From contig VYZB01000214.1 in assembly GCA_013397455.1 (NCBI GenBank), positions 1,001,997-1,065,996 on the forward strand: DNA of 64,000 nt, written 5' to 3'. This DNA is from Crotophaga sulcirostris. Lineage: Eukaryota > Chordata > Aves > Cuculiformes > Crotophagidae. Below the pieces are notes generated by a model. The model was not told the DNA's origin. It made no database searches and saw only the letters and a list, made by a program, of their open reading frames with translations. Below are positions 33,001-46,200 of this stretch, in pieces. Made by a program: the position numbers and the translations under genes. The stretch's first letter is position 1. Each line of letters opens with the position of its first letter.

Positions 33001-36000
33001 GATCTGCTGGTGGACTGGAGCAGTGCAAGGATCAAACCCCTCTTGATGCCATCTGCTGAGCAGTAAGTGTTCCGTTTCTCTCCTTGCAGCATGTGCATTT
33101 CTGCTTTACGTTGTGGGCAGGTATTTCACAGGCTCTGTACTTGGCATTTCTGTGCCCTGTTTGCTGCTGCTGGAGGAGAGTTCTTTGGTGATTCCTTAGG
33201 GTTGTCTGTCTGGGTGGTCCTCCTGAAGCCGTAACACAGGGACACCGGGCACATCTCGTCAGTGTGGGGCTCAGTGCCGCAGATTTATCCTGTAAGATCG
33301 CACCGGCCCGAGCATGCGGCTGAGGATCTGTTCAAGAATCCTGTCTACAATTAATAAACTCGTTTTTGAAGCTGTCTTTTTCTTTCTTGTAGTAAAGCTA
33401 TTCCAAACATCAAGTTTTCCCTTTGAAGTTTAATTTGGAGTCCATCATCTGTGCCAGTGGCCTACATTTCTGCAACTCACAGCCTCAAAAATCAGATAAA
33501 TTCACTCCGAGACAGTTTTAGGATTTTTCTTCATAAAAACTAAACTTAATTAACATTTAGCTTCATCTTTTGAGTCTCTTCAGCAACCGATAGCAACCGT
33601 GGCACACAAATATAAAGTTGTATTTAGAATAGCCATGGCAGAAAGTATACTATTAAATACCAAGTACTGTTGCAATAATTTTCAGGGCAGGTTTTGTACA
33701 TTTTTTAGCCTTTTACTTAATGTAAATGGCTTCAAATTATTGATATAATGACTTATCTTTTCTTCTACTAATACAGTATAACAAACAAATGTTGACTGCT
33801 GTTATTAAACTACTTTTAAGAGGACTAAATTGGAAAGCTAGAAGGATATTTCGGCTGACACACTCAGGATCTGGACAGAGTATGACAGAGCCATCACCGT
33901 AATTTATTTTTGATTTTAAAAAATCCCATTATGGGAAAACAATTTTTTTTGTAGCTGATAATGGTAAAGCCAAAAAAAACCCCAACCCCGGCAACCTGGA
34001 GAAACAAAGCAGAGCTGTGTGCAGGGAGCACAGGCAAGAGCGTTGGCATTTCTTTTATGCTACATGTGAGAGGATTTCATCTTTATTCTCTGCCCTCTGA
34101 GAAGACTTCAGATCCAATGTTCTGGGGAGCAGAAGACATCCGTGCCGCTCCCAGCCTTTAACAGACACATCAGCACTTAAGTTGGGAAGACAGACAGCAG
34201 CGCTAATCACGTTAAGCCCCGGCTCCAGACGCCCAGCGAATGCAGAATTGATGCATTGTTCGGAGGTGCGGGAGGAGGTGGAGGGCAGGGCTGTGGGCTG
34301 GGAGCCCCGGGCTCGGCCATCGGGACTCTACCACTCCATCCGCTCCCCAGATCTTCTTGGTTACACCTCGAGCAGGAGGCAAGCCAGGGAGCAGCCCCAC
34401 TGAAGGGTTTGCCACGCAGCGCTCTTGCTGATGCTGTGTCAGCAAGAGACCCGCCTGTACCGAGGGGCTTCTGTGGCATCATTGATGGGGGTTTTGTGCT
34501 CCCTGTATTTCATACACCTCTTGCCACTTTAGTTTTTATTTTAAGCAACTTAACTTGAGTGCATTTTGCTATTTCATTTCCATTTCAGATGTTACTCCAC
34601 AGTTTACTTTATGCCATAGAATGCAGTAAATCGCTGAACGCTTCCTCTTTACCCATCGAACTGCAACAAAACCTCTGTGTTTGAACATTTTTTTTTTTTA
34701 ATTAGAATTTAATATGACAGGATTGAGTGTTAGAAATGCGTTGAAAGCACTGCTATGTGGGTATGTGGGTTCTGTACTGATAAATCTACTGCAGTGAAAA
34801 GTGAATCCTGGTGTAAATGTGCCCTTTCGGGCTGCGTGAAAAGTCTGTGGCAGCTCCGCCGCACAGTCTGCCTTCTTGATATAGTGTTTTGGTTTTTTTT
34901 TGCATTCCTGTGAAAACATTGTTTCTCCCCGTTAGCCATGTGTTAACCTCAGAAATGTTAGTTTTATGGGTAGCGTTGCCCTCATAAAACACAAATGAAT
35001 GGATAACACTTTAAAGACGTCTGTGTAGGAAAAGGAGTTTGGAATAACATTCTGCCCTGACTTTCTTGACTAATTTAAACTCCTGTTATATTTTTGGGTA
35101 AAGGTTAATGTTCCTTTAATTACCCTTTTAATCGCACATCTGTGCTCGTTTGTTGGAGCTCGTCCTGTCGAACAACACGCCCTTAGCGATCCCGTTTTTC
35201 ATAGTGGCTCTGGGGATTCCTTGTCCCTTTCCGGACTGTGTGATCTGAATTCACAGCCTCTCTACCTTCAACAGCTTTCTGCCAGCAAATATCGTAGTAT
35301 TTTAGGGAAATTAGGTAAATTCGAGCATTCTATTTTAGATAAATTGGGTAAATTCTGGCATTGACTGTTAAATATTCTGAATAGCAATGTCTCTGAGCTT
35401 TCAGAACTCTTCGGAGTTATTTGAGGGGGGGGGGGAGAAACTGCTTTAATTAGTGAAATAAGGTTTTAATAGAAAAGGTAAACTATGTATTTGATTATAT
35501 CGTGTAAAAGTTCTGAGGAAATGATTGATTTCTTGACGTTTGAAGGTTATTTATGCCCTGCGCAGTGCTATGCTCCTTTCTTTCACTGTGTATTAGTTCA
35601 TTGTGTTCACATTTTCTGTCACCAGTCTGCTCGAACAGAAGTCAGTGGTGAGTTTTACGCTGTCTTTAACAGGGGTAGGATTTACCCTACAGAGTTAAAT
35701 ATTAATATATTGCTAGAAACAAGGAGGGCTGGGAACCTCAGAAAGAGCCGTCTCATAGTGAAAGCGAATTTAATTCGTCACCTATTGGCATCATTGCCTT
35801 AGATTTCATAATTGGAGTGCGAGGAGAAAGTAAAAATAATTTGATTTCCCCCCCTTTTTTTTAAATCTCTGAATATCAATGATCTTGGTGTGTAACCAGG
35901 CTCAGTTTCCCATTGAGAAGCCCGGATCTGCTTTTTCCATGGGATCCTGTAGGTCTTTCTTACATGAGTAGGGGGCAGAGAAATGCTGGAAAAGAAACGA

Positions 36001-37039
36001 GCCGTGTTAGCAGGTAGTCTCAGTGACTTTGTAATGCCTGAAATAACGTCTGACTGTCTTAATGCTATTTATCTGTTACAGAATAATCATCTGTCTGTAA
36101 CATAATTAAAACATGAATTAAATCACTGTCTGTCTAAGGAGATGGAAAACTTGAAAAAACTGTGTGGTAATTGCCAGAAATAGACCTTTTTAATTACAAA
36201 AAAGTATTTTGTGGTGTGTGGATTTTCATGCCTGGTGAACACCAAGCAGTTTCTCATGTTGAAAACCTGAACAGTTCTGCTTTATCTCACAGATTTACGA
36301 TTTGCTTTATGCATCTGCTCTGCATTTATTATCTGAATAACAAGATATTTATTTTAGCGATTATGTGGTCCTTTAAAATAAACAGTTTAATGCAGTAAAT
36401 AATAATAATAGTAAAAGATGTAAATGAAAGGGGCCTGCTTTAAAGCACTTACAATGTTTATTCCCAGTATGTGGACATCTGTACGTTTGTGCGTGTGTTT
36501 ATACCCACACGTTGTGCTCTGGAATCACTCGGGGCCATGGTTTCATCCCGTGTGTTCTCTGTCCATGTCCCTGAGTGCCCAGTGCAGCTGTATGTCCCAC
36601 GATGGGTTGATTCATTACTGATCCACTACTGTGTAGTGTCTGATTTTTCTCCAGTGCCAGAATAGCCTCCAGGAAGCCACATGAAAGGTCGGTTCCCCTT
36701 CCCACGAGTGTTCTTAATTTATTCCAAGGTCGTGCTTCTAACAGTGGTCTGAGGCTCCAGCGCTGTGTGTGGTTTTTAAATTACAGCAGCAAACCGCAAA
36801 GCCAGAACGCCCATAGCCTGCCTTCTGCAGCGCCTGGATGTGAAGCCTAGTGGCTTCCCCCCTTGCCGCTGTGGAGAGCTCTGAAAGGGTTCTGTCAAAA
36901 GAACTTAAGATCACAGTCCAAGCTGTGGAGCATGGTGGAGTAAAGAGTGATTTCTTGAACAGTTTGGAAATCTTGGTTAAATAAATGTTGTGAGATGCTG
37001 GGTTTTGTCTTTGTGTTCCTGTGACGCAGGTTGAGCAGA
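30007..37039 (+). other. COX10: Intron 4, CR1-free segment of 7 kb
   Basis: No CR1 in this stretch. It holds an AT-rich, possibly conserved block at 31880-32270, a microexon-like island at 33090-33120, paired AGCAACCG motifs at 33582-33599, a modestly GC-rich patch at 34210-34450, and an 11-base G run at 35425-35435. A 181-codon open frame at 31175-31720 has no recognisable domain and is not called a gene. Confidence 0.55.
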
Positions 37040-37265
37040 CGTTTGTAGAAGTGTGTCCAGGATGCGGTTGGCTTTCTGACCTGCAAGTGCACGTTGCTGG
37101 CTCATGTTGAGCTTCTCATCCACCAGCACCTCGAAGTCCTTCTCCTCAGGGCTGCTCGCAATCCATTCTCTGCTCAGCCTGTAGTTGTGCTTGGGATTAC
37201 CCCAACCCAAGTGCAGGACCTGGCCCTTGGCCTGGGTGAACTCCATGCTGAAGCAGATGCTTCGT
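37040..37265 (-). mobile_element. CR1 LINE internal fragment (reverse transcriptase), antisense
   Basis: The minus strand encodes a stretch typical of the CR1 ORF2 C-terminus, including [15 protein letters not shown] and [11 protein letters not shown]. Both the 3' UTR and the tail are missing, which is unusual for CR1, whose copies normally keep the 3' end. Probably the remnant of an older, longer copy that lost its end by deletion. Confidence 0.85.
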
Positions 37266-40200
37266 GCCATGCCCAGCAATGCTGAAGGGCCTTTGTGCCA
37301 ATCAGCATTTCTGGTGTGCTCTTTGAAGTCTCCTTAGTGATCCAGATCTCTGCGTGAGCACCACTGGGTGGGAATAGGGCACTGGTTGGTTTATGGTCGC
37401 AATGGCTGTTCCTTGCAGCGGCTGGTGCCTGCAACCCATGCCTCCGGGCATCCCAGCAGGGTTGTGAGGACTGGGAACACGGCTGCCACCCAGCTCAGCT
37501 GTACTGGGAGCACTGGGTGAGGCAGTGCTGTGGCCAAGGGATGGAATGTCAGCAAGTCTTACTTCTATGGGGAATTGTCTTTGCTGCTCAATGGTGGCAC
37601 CTTCTGATTCCAGCGAGCAGCGTTACTGCCTGACACTTGCAGAGTTCTGTTTCACCTGTATGGGCATAGATTGCTTGCAGGACTTTGTTTTCCTATTTTT
37701 AATTTATGTAAGTGCTCTCCACATATGATAACATTTCCTCATTTCCAGCAATATGGCAATTATGACTGTTCTCTCATACAGGATATTGTGTATTACATCG
37801 TAGTCTGTACTTTCCATAAGAGCCAACTACTTATGCAGAGTTTCTGCACTGTGATTATATTTTGAGTAGTTCATTTGACCGATCTCAGTGTTTGTGACTC
37901 TGCTGGGAGGGACAGATTGACAGCAAACCCCTGAGTAATAGGTAGGTCTGTACAGAATGGAGTGAATGGATTCAAATTAACAACATCAATTAGCAACTTC
38001 AGAAGAGAAAGTTCCTTCATCTCTATTCTGACTCACTTATAAAGTTCATTTTCTTTGGTGAGAGATAGCATTGTAATGCATATGAGATGCACCTAAATAT
38101 TCATCATGTTGGCTGCTGCTGTTGGGCTGGAGAGTACAGAATTGTAGATGAGCGCTCGGTACTCACTGATGTCTCTTTACCGCAGCCACAGCATCGGAGT
38201 AAAGGCCGCCTTGTTTCTATCTGTATTCAACTCTTTCCTCATATCAGTTCAGTTTATGAAATGCTTACAAGTTTGAATTTACAAACATTTAGGAATTCAG
38301 TCCTTTAATCACTGAGGAGGAGAGGAAGAATTCTGAACGTGTTTTGAAGGGGGTTTTAGGTTGGGGATGTGCGTGCGTGTGCCGACACTGTGTGCGCATC
38401 ATTTCAAGTCCATCTGTGAGCTGTAGGAGACCGGGATTCCCAAGAACTTTGAGTGTATTAGGGAAGAATTTCCCCACCCCACTGCAGGGACAGAACGCTA
38501 TGGTCAGTTCATCCTCTCTCCTTCACATCATCTCCTCTGAGTGATGGGACTAGGAAGATAATTCCCATTTGGAAAATATTCCAGCTGACAGGACTTCCCG
38601 GCTCTGCGGGCAGGGTGAGCTGTGTCTGCTGGAGCCGCGGTGGGCACGAGCAAGGTCCATCAGCCTGGTGACCCATCCACCCTGGGCAGTTCAATGCTGA
38701 ACGGCCAAGGATGGTTCTAAACCAAAGGCTTCAGAACCCTGTGCGGGTTTCAGTAGTCATCGCTGTAGTTTTACTTCTTCCCTTTCTTTTCACAGACCTT
38801 TTCACAGACACCCTGGCCGGATGCCTCCGGGTTGTGGGCAGGGTCACCTCCTTGTCTCCATTGGTGCAATTTCTGGTGAGAAAATTGAACTGTTTACAGA
38901 AAAGCTCTGCAGAGAGGGTGTGTAGGGAATACCGATGCTAATACTTATTTAGTTCACATTTTAATAATTACTTTAAGGATGAATTTGCTTCAAATTTTAA
39001 GGAACTTCACACACTAATTCACACGTTCTTGGCAGGGTGGCAGTTATCTGGACTGTGCTGCTCATCATAGGGTGTTTTTTTCCCTTGGTGATAGTTTTTC
39101 TCCTTTTGGAAGGATTATTAAGGATGAAATTTGAGCTGATGAATTAACTTAAAAAATATGTGAATACCAGTTACTTCTGTAAAGAGGACACCATTGGCAC
39201 ATTTTTAATGAATGTAGAAGATGCCTCCTATAACTTAGAAGCTGTATGAAGACTCCAGGTTTTGACATCTTTAAAATAAACAGAAATCCCATTTAATCAG
39301 CCTCAGCTTTATTCCATATAAACAACTGTCTGGAGAACGAACTTTGTTCTTCCGTAGCCATTGGCTGGGAGGTGTTGCTTTCTCTGGTGTTTCCTGCGAA
39401 AGGTGTATAAGAATTAAGATTTTAACCTGAGGTCCCCTCCTGCTGTGAGCAGTCCTGTGGCAAGCAACCGCAGCTCTTGCTTTTCCCTGCATCAGGCTGA
39501 TGTATTGAGATCCGTTAAGCAGAATTGCCTCTGAGCTCAGTTTTTAGCTTGCTGGCTTAAAGCTGGATGTCCACCTTCACTACCTCCACCAGACTTTTTA
39601 ACAGTCAGCCTGTGATGCTATGAAAATTAGGGATGAAAATCCTGCTGGGCTTCAAGTGGCTTGGAGAGCAGCTCCTCTGCCCTGCCCTGTCCTGGAGGCA
39701 TCATGTGTGTGCGGGGAAGCAGCAGCTGATGTTTTCTGAGAGGGCAGTAGAGTCGAAGAGGCGTTCCATGGCTCTCCAGCAGTGGAGGTGAAGAGTCGGT
39801 TCCTCTCCCAGGTGTGGTGGGAGAGGTCCTGCTGCCAGGAGCCTGGTCCTACTTTGCGTGCATTCCATCTGCAGGAAAGGGATGCTGCTGCATCTCAGAG
39901 GAGATAGGGCCTGGGTTTGTGGAGCACCTTAGTGCTGTACGTAGGAGTGGATCTCAAAAATCAACACATTTAATGCTCTGGAAAGCAGCACTGAAAATAA
40001 AATAGCCTGTGACCCAAGCAGTGCCAAGCGTTCATGGGGCAAGTGTGGTGGCTGGGGGAACCATTCTGCATCCTGGGGGTGGAAACTGTTGTACTGAGGG
40101 ACCTGCTCTGATTTGTAGAAGGGAAGAGAAGAGGGGCTTGTTTATCATTTAAGAGGAAAAGGGATGTCTGAAATCCAGCAAAACGCATTCACCAGAATCT

Positions 40201-43200
40201 GGTCATTTGGAATTTTAATCCTATGGCTGCTGCCTAGCTCAAACAGGAACATCGGAATCACGGTGCTGCAGGGCAGCCCTGGGTTTGTTGGCAGAATGAG
40301 TTCTTGACGGCCTGAACCCGGGCAGGTTCAGGTGCAGGTGTTTTAGGTGCAGCTCATCTCACGTGCCTCCGTCACTCTCCCTGGCAGCTCCTGTGGTCGG
40401 TCTGGAGTAACGGGGCAGGGTTTATCTCTCTTACTGGAGTCACACATTGAGGACGTTAAATGTAGGCATTTGAGTAATTCCACTATCAAACAATATTTTT
40501 TAGTCACTGAAATCTCAGTTTTTGCAATCAATCCTCTTATCCCTGCTTTCTGCTGGATTGATGTGGCCGTTACTTCGAGGACGGGAATCTCGAGTGTTAT
40601 CTTTGGAGTGGACAAGTGATTGATTTTAGACATTAGACGTTTGCTGAGGCCTTATAAACATTTACCTTTTGCTATTTCTATGTCAAGTGACCTAAAGCCT
40701 TTCTTAAGCAGGTCTGTCACCCAGAAACATTTTTATACCTTCTTTGAGAGAATATTTTTAAAAAGAGGCAGACGGGTGTTTTGCTGTGTGGAGTAACCTC
40801 CCCTCCTCACTGTGTGTGCACAACTCCCATCATACTCACAGGAGAACTATGTGTGCGTTGGGGAGAAAAATAGGTCCCAGGTGTCAGAGCTGTCAGGAAT
40901 TTTTTCTTCCACTACATTGCATTGCTTTTCTTCTACCTACAGGAACTCTGCGGTTCTTGCACCTTGTTATCCACTGCCCATCAAATGTCACCCTTTCTAA
41001 TCCATTATTATCAGCGCTGCCGCGATGCTGCAAACTTTTATGGGAGATTTCTTAGGGGCGTTGGGTGTTGCTCCCAAAACCTGCACCTCAACAGGGAATG
41101 TCCACTTTAACAGTGGGAAGAGAAGTTGGTAACATTAGCAAATGTACTGTTGTTTTTATAATTTGGTCTCCGAGTCTGAGATGCGGCACCTCTCCACGCA
41201 CGCACAGCAGAGCTCACCCCTCTCCCCTTTGTTTAAAAATGTGACACACAAAAATCTGAGCTATAAATAAAAATCATCTCTCCTAGACTGGTTTAAAAGC
41301 TATTTAAAACAGTAATATAAATAAAAGCAAGCTGCTGTTTATCCAGCATCTTTGCCCTCATTAGAACATTAGGGGCCTTCTCAGACAGGAATGTATTTCA
41401 GTAGGGAAGCTGGAGACAGCTTCCATGAAAACATTTGGCTTCGGGAGGATCTGGATCCAGTAGGGAAACGATGCTTTGTAGAGGAGGAGGAATCTCCCTG
41501 TGATGGGGGGGTCGGTTGGTGCATTCAGTAATGCACAACGGTTTTAATACTTTTTAAAACAGATGTGAATTACTATAAGGTTAAGCTTCCCCTCTGCTGT
41601 CGTTTTTTTCCAGTCTGCTTAAAACTGTTATTGATCTGTCTCAACTTTTCATATTTTTCTCTGTTACTTTGCCTTTCTTTTCTTTCTCTTGCTTTTCTTT
41701 GGGAAAAGATACAGTGGGATTGGTTTAAAAATAAAAAATGTAGCTCTTAATTCTCAGCATGGATCCAGTTATTGAGCTGATTTGGTTGCTGGGGCTCCTT
41801 TCGCTCTGGGGACCCTGTCAGGTGACAATGCTGCAGGGACTTGTCAAGTTTCTTTGTCCCTTTTTGCTGATTTAAATCCAGATTTTTGGGAACCGGGCAT
41901 CAGGATGTGTGAGCAATTTCTCTCTTCCAGCAATAGCTGTGATTGCCTGTGGAGAGGAGAAACCAACATGTTTTCAGTAAAATTTGCTATGGGACATGTA
42001 GAAGAACTGATCTTGGTTGGGATGGGATGTAGTAGGAGAAAAACAGTCCTTAGTAGTGTTATCCAGTGGATATTTGGGACGGGGCATGAGCTATTGTTTA
42101 TTAAATGCTTGATGCGCTTTGAGTACTGCATTAATATGATTTAATCCTGCTTTTTACATTTGTTTTATAATAATGATAAGCTTTTACACTTAGTACTTTA
42201 AAACCCTTCCCAAAAGAGGCTGTGGTTTCCCCAGGAGGGCAGGAAAAGTCCCGACATGGCAGAACCCAGCCCTGCGTGTCCACGCACTACTGGCAGCGAT
42301 GGCCTCTGCTTTATTAAGAACTTGTTGCTTGATGAATGGAATGAATTAATTTCTGAATCTCTGTGACTACTCGATGGCCGTGCAGCTTTGTGTGGCATAA
42401 GCAGTCGGTGTTCCTGGCAAAGGTGTCTTCCTTCGGCTGTAGGCAGGGTGAGCAGCAGGGAGGGTTTTCCAGAGGGCGATACGGCTGAAGGAAGCCAAGC
42501 TAACAGGAAAATCAATAACATTTCTGGCCCTTAATCATTGCTTGGAAAGGTGAGAGGTCACCCCCGCTGTAATAGCGCTAATTGATACCGAGAAGGGCTG
42601 CATTACCATTTTGCAAGTAAGCTGTATTGAAAGGGAAGTAAATCTAATGGGAGATTTTATGGAAATGCAGCAATTTAGTACATATAAAAGTCTCTTTTCT
42701 TTGTACAATCCATGTTAAGGCCGTGTCTTTTAAATGCTGAGTGCTTGTCGGCCAGCGAAGGGGTGAGGAATCCTGCTGCCAAAGGCAAACAGCCCTGCTG
42801 CAAGTGAGCTCCTACACGAGTGCAGGCAGGGTTGAGCCGCCCCATGTTTAATGCCTGTGAGTGGCTGGTAAGACTCCATCCATCTTTGATCAAGAAGTTA
42901 AATATGTGTGTAACACACCATGTTATGGATGAGATTTCCATACCGAAGTACGTTAGGGTGATGGCAGCATCCACATCACTGTGCTCTAATTCAAAGGCCA
43001 CAAGGGAGCACGGGGATAACAGAGCAGTGCGTGGGTTTACGTCTCCTGAATGCAGTGACCGTTTTTTATGAGTGAGGTTTTACCACCCAGAGTTTATTCC
43101 AACATTTTACAAACACAAAGAAAGCCCAAAGTTATTTTCTGAAGTTTGATACCCAAAACTTGTATAAGAAAACAGAAAACAAACAAACAAAAGGCTTCAG

Positions 43201-46200
43201 CTGCTTTCCCATCCTGGCTGGTGTGAAATTATTTCAATTAGTTTTCACTGACAAAAGACTTTAAAATGATCTTTTCCACATCTTAGAGGAAACCAGCTAG
43301 CAGTGTTATATCAGCAATGCTTTTCACTTCATCTGTTTTTCTCCTTCCTTCTCCATTGAGGCATGGCTTAAGGAATTCCAGGAAGGAAACAGGGATGTGA
43401 GGGTGTTTGCTTCCATCATGGATACTTTTAAAAACTGTGATTTGGATTCGTGTTAATAAATCTTGGCAAATCAGTGCAATTCAATCAGAAGAGTTACCAG
43501 GTTATAAGCAAATTTATTTTACTGGGGGAAAATTGTCTCCCTTATAAAAAGAGATTAAAAACTGGGAGCGAAGTTTTGAGACTTGGGTCCTTGTGATGTA
43601 CAAAGCCTCCTGAGATCAAGGGGACGGGTTTTGTTGCCTTCAGTTGAATCTTCTGTTGTGCAGCTTTAGATGAGTTAAATCAATATTCCAAATCCTATAA
43701 TGCAGTATAATTTAATTAGAATTATAAATAATTTGATCTAAATTATAATTCATTATCAGTGCATTAAAGTACAGGCATGTATGAAAAAATCTTTAACCAG
43801 AGATTCCTTAAACCCAGCCCTTTCTGATCGAGAAGCTCTGGGAATTCAATTAGCGAACACAGTAGTTTTGTTCTGTATCTTCTCTGTCAGCAGCTTGCAG
43901 CATTTCTCAAAAATATATGAGAAGCTGCTGTTCCTGTCCATGTCAGCCGCTGAGCAGATCCCGTTCTACTCTGGTATCCTTCACTTGTTCTGTCTGTTTG
44001 TATTTCCCGGTGACGGTTACATGCAGGGGATTGCACTGGGGTGCAGAGCGGAGGTGTTGGAGGGGGGAGTTTTCGAGGTTTTGTAATAATGTTGTAGGAT
44101 ATAAATCCCAATGCAAAAGGAGTCCATTGTGATCTTTTAATTTTTTGGAAGTGTTCGTTTGATTGACTCCTGTCAAGTTTGAATTATTTCATCAACAATC
44201 ATTTATTATTGCTATCACTGTCATACCCTGTCCCGCAGGCAGTTGGAAGCTGTTTCCCTGCTGACTAAAAGAACAAGCTTCTCAATGCGGAAGCTGCTGT
44301 GGGTTTCAGATATTATTTATTGCACCGATCAGTTTTTCTTTGGGCTGTTCCACATTTCACCTAATTGCTTTTTAGTTTGAATCCAGGATTTAAGGTTATT
44401 ACACTTCCTACAAAAGAAAAATTTCATCCATCCTTTTCCCTCGCCTCATAAAACTCTTGAAGAAACCACAAAGAGTTGGCCAAGAACCCTGAAATAATAA
44501 AATTCATTGCAAGATTACAGAGTTTATCCAAATCTACATGTTGATTTTTAATACACCTAAATTAGATCCATCTTTTTGTATTAACAAGAGCAACTTCTGT
44601 GCCCACCACAGCCGCTGCTGTAAATCCCTCTCCGCCCGTCTGACCAGCACCTGATGGCACATGCCATCCCCAGGAAGGCCTCACCACTACTCTGTATTAT
44701 TTCATGATTGAAATGCTTTTTTTTACCTGCTCCCAAGGGCCAAAAGATTTATAATCCTTCAGGGGCCAGCTGAGCTGCAATATTTCCTTTCACAGTTGCT
44801 CCTGCTCCGATTGCGAGCAGTCCTTGCAGGGTAACCAATATTATTTCCTCCTCCCACACTTTCCTTTTCCTGAAGCCATCAGATAACTGCTTGTTTGTTC
44901 TCTGGGGCTCTTGCAACGCGCTCTGCGACCACGGTTTCTCAATTGACTGGATTCTCTTTCAGTTTTCACTTGCTGCTTGGTTGGGGAATGCTGGGAGGGG
45001 AATTGGTTTAGAGATCATGCTCCCTCTTTATCCTAAAATCTTTGTTTCCTGTGCCTCGCTCCTTTGCAAAGGGCGTGTAGGAGAGAAAGCTGGCTGCTGT
45101 ATCCTTAAAAACTTAATGGAATAAAACATCACTGGGAAATAGTCCTTATATATGACTTTTTTTAGGTTATCGCACATAGTATTGGAAATTTATGAGGCTT
45201 TCTTCCCTGCAGTTGAAAATTGGGAACCTCCTGAGCACAATCATAGTTGTGTTTTATTACTGTCTTTAATGACTCACCTACAGAGCTTTGCATTAAGTAG
45301 TCGTCAGCATTCAAATCAAATAATAGTTCTTTTCTCTCTGCATATATATACACACAAAGAATATTCACAGCAGTGGGATCCCAGACATTATGGAGCTTCT
45401 GGACACAATTATGAAAGATTTTATCGATCCTCTAAGGATTCATGTTGCTGAAGATCCTGTGTTCTTTGCATTTTCTAAAGTCTCTGAAAATGAGAAAGAA
45501 AAAAAAAAAGAAAATGGAAAAAAATGTGAAGAAAATTAACATAAACTTGGATGTTCAGCTTCGAGATTCCCTCTGGGAATGAAGTGTCGTCTCCTGAAAA
45601 CCTGTGTGGGAATAATACAGTGATGCGATGCAGGGTTGAACACGCTGGTGAAGTGTTTTAGGAAGATGAGTGCAGAAGAAATCTTGTTTCAGCTGATGGA
45701 TTGGTGAGACTTCCCTTAGAGTAGTACGATATCGGTGGTTGAACACAAACATTTGTTATCCTTAAACCGCGACCACTTTGCAGGCACAGGAATGCAGGAG
45801 TGGCTGCGGGGCTGCTCCACGGCAGAGCAGAGGGAATCTTTTCTCTGTAATAAGGAAAAAAACCTCAATGTCACATTACATGTTTTCAGAAAGAAATGAA
45901 TTTTCACCAAGAGTAAATGTGAATTCAGTCATTTTTTTCCCTTCTGCATCATTGAGAAACATCCTTATTCGAATCCAGAATCTCCTATGTTTGTCTGACA
46001 CTAGTTTACTGTTCATTTAATTAAATCTTCAAACTCGTGAGCAGCAGTGCACACTCCTCATTGATCTGCATTATTTTAACACTCAAATTCTGTTCTGTTC
46101 TCCTGCTCCTCCACAAGCTGGTCTCCCTCCTTTGACATCGTAACATGGATCCAACCAAACCTCCCTCCTGCAGTCATTTTTAATTGATACAGATCCAAAA

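Noticed and set aside
45390..45539. 49-codon + strand frame starting MELLDTIMKDFIDPLRIHVA and ending in a lysine/glutamate-rich tail
   Set aside because: It reads rather protein-like, but it is short, the tail comes from an A-rich tract, no family is recognised and no splice sites frame it.
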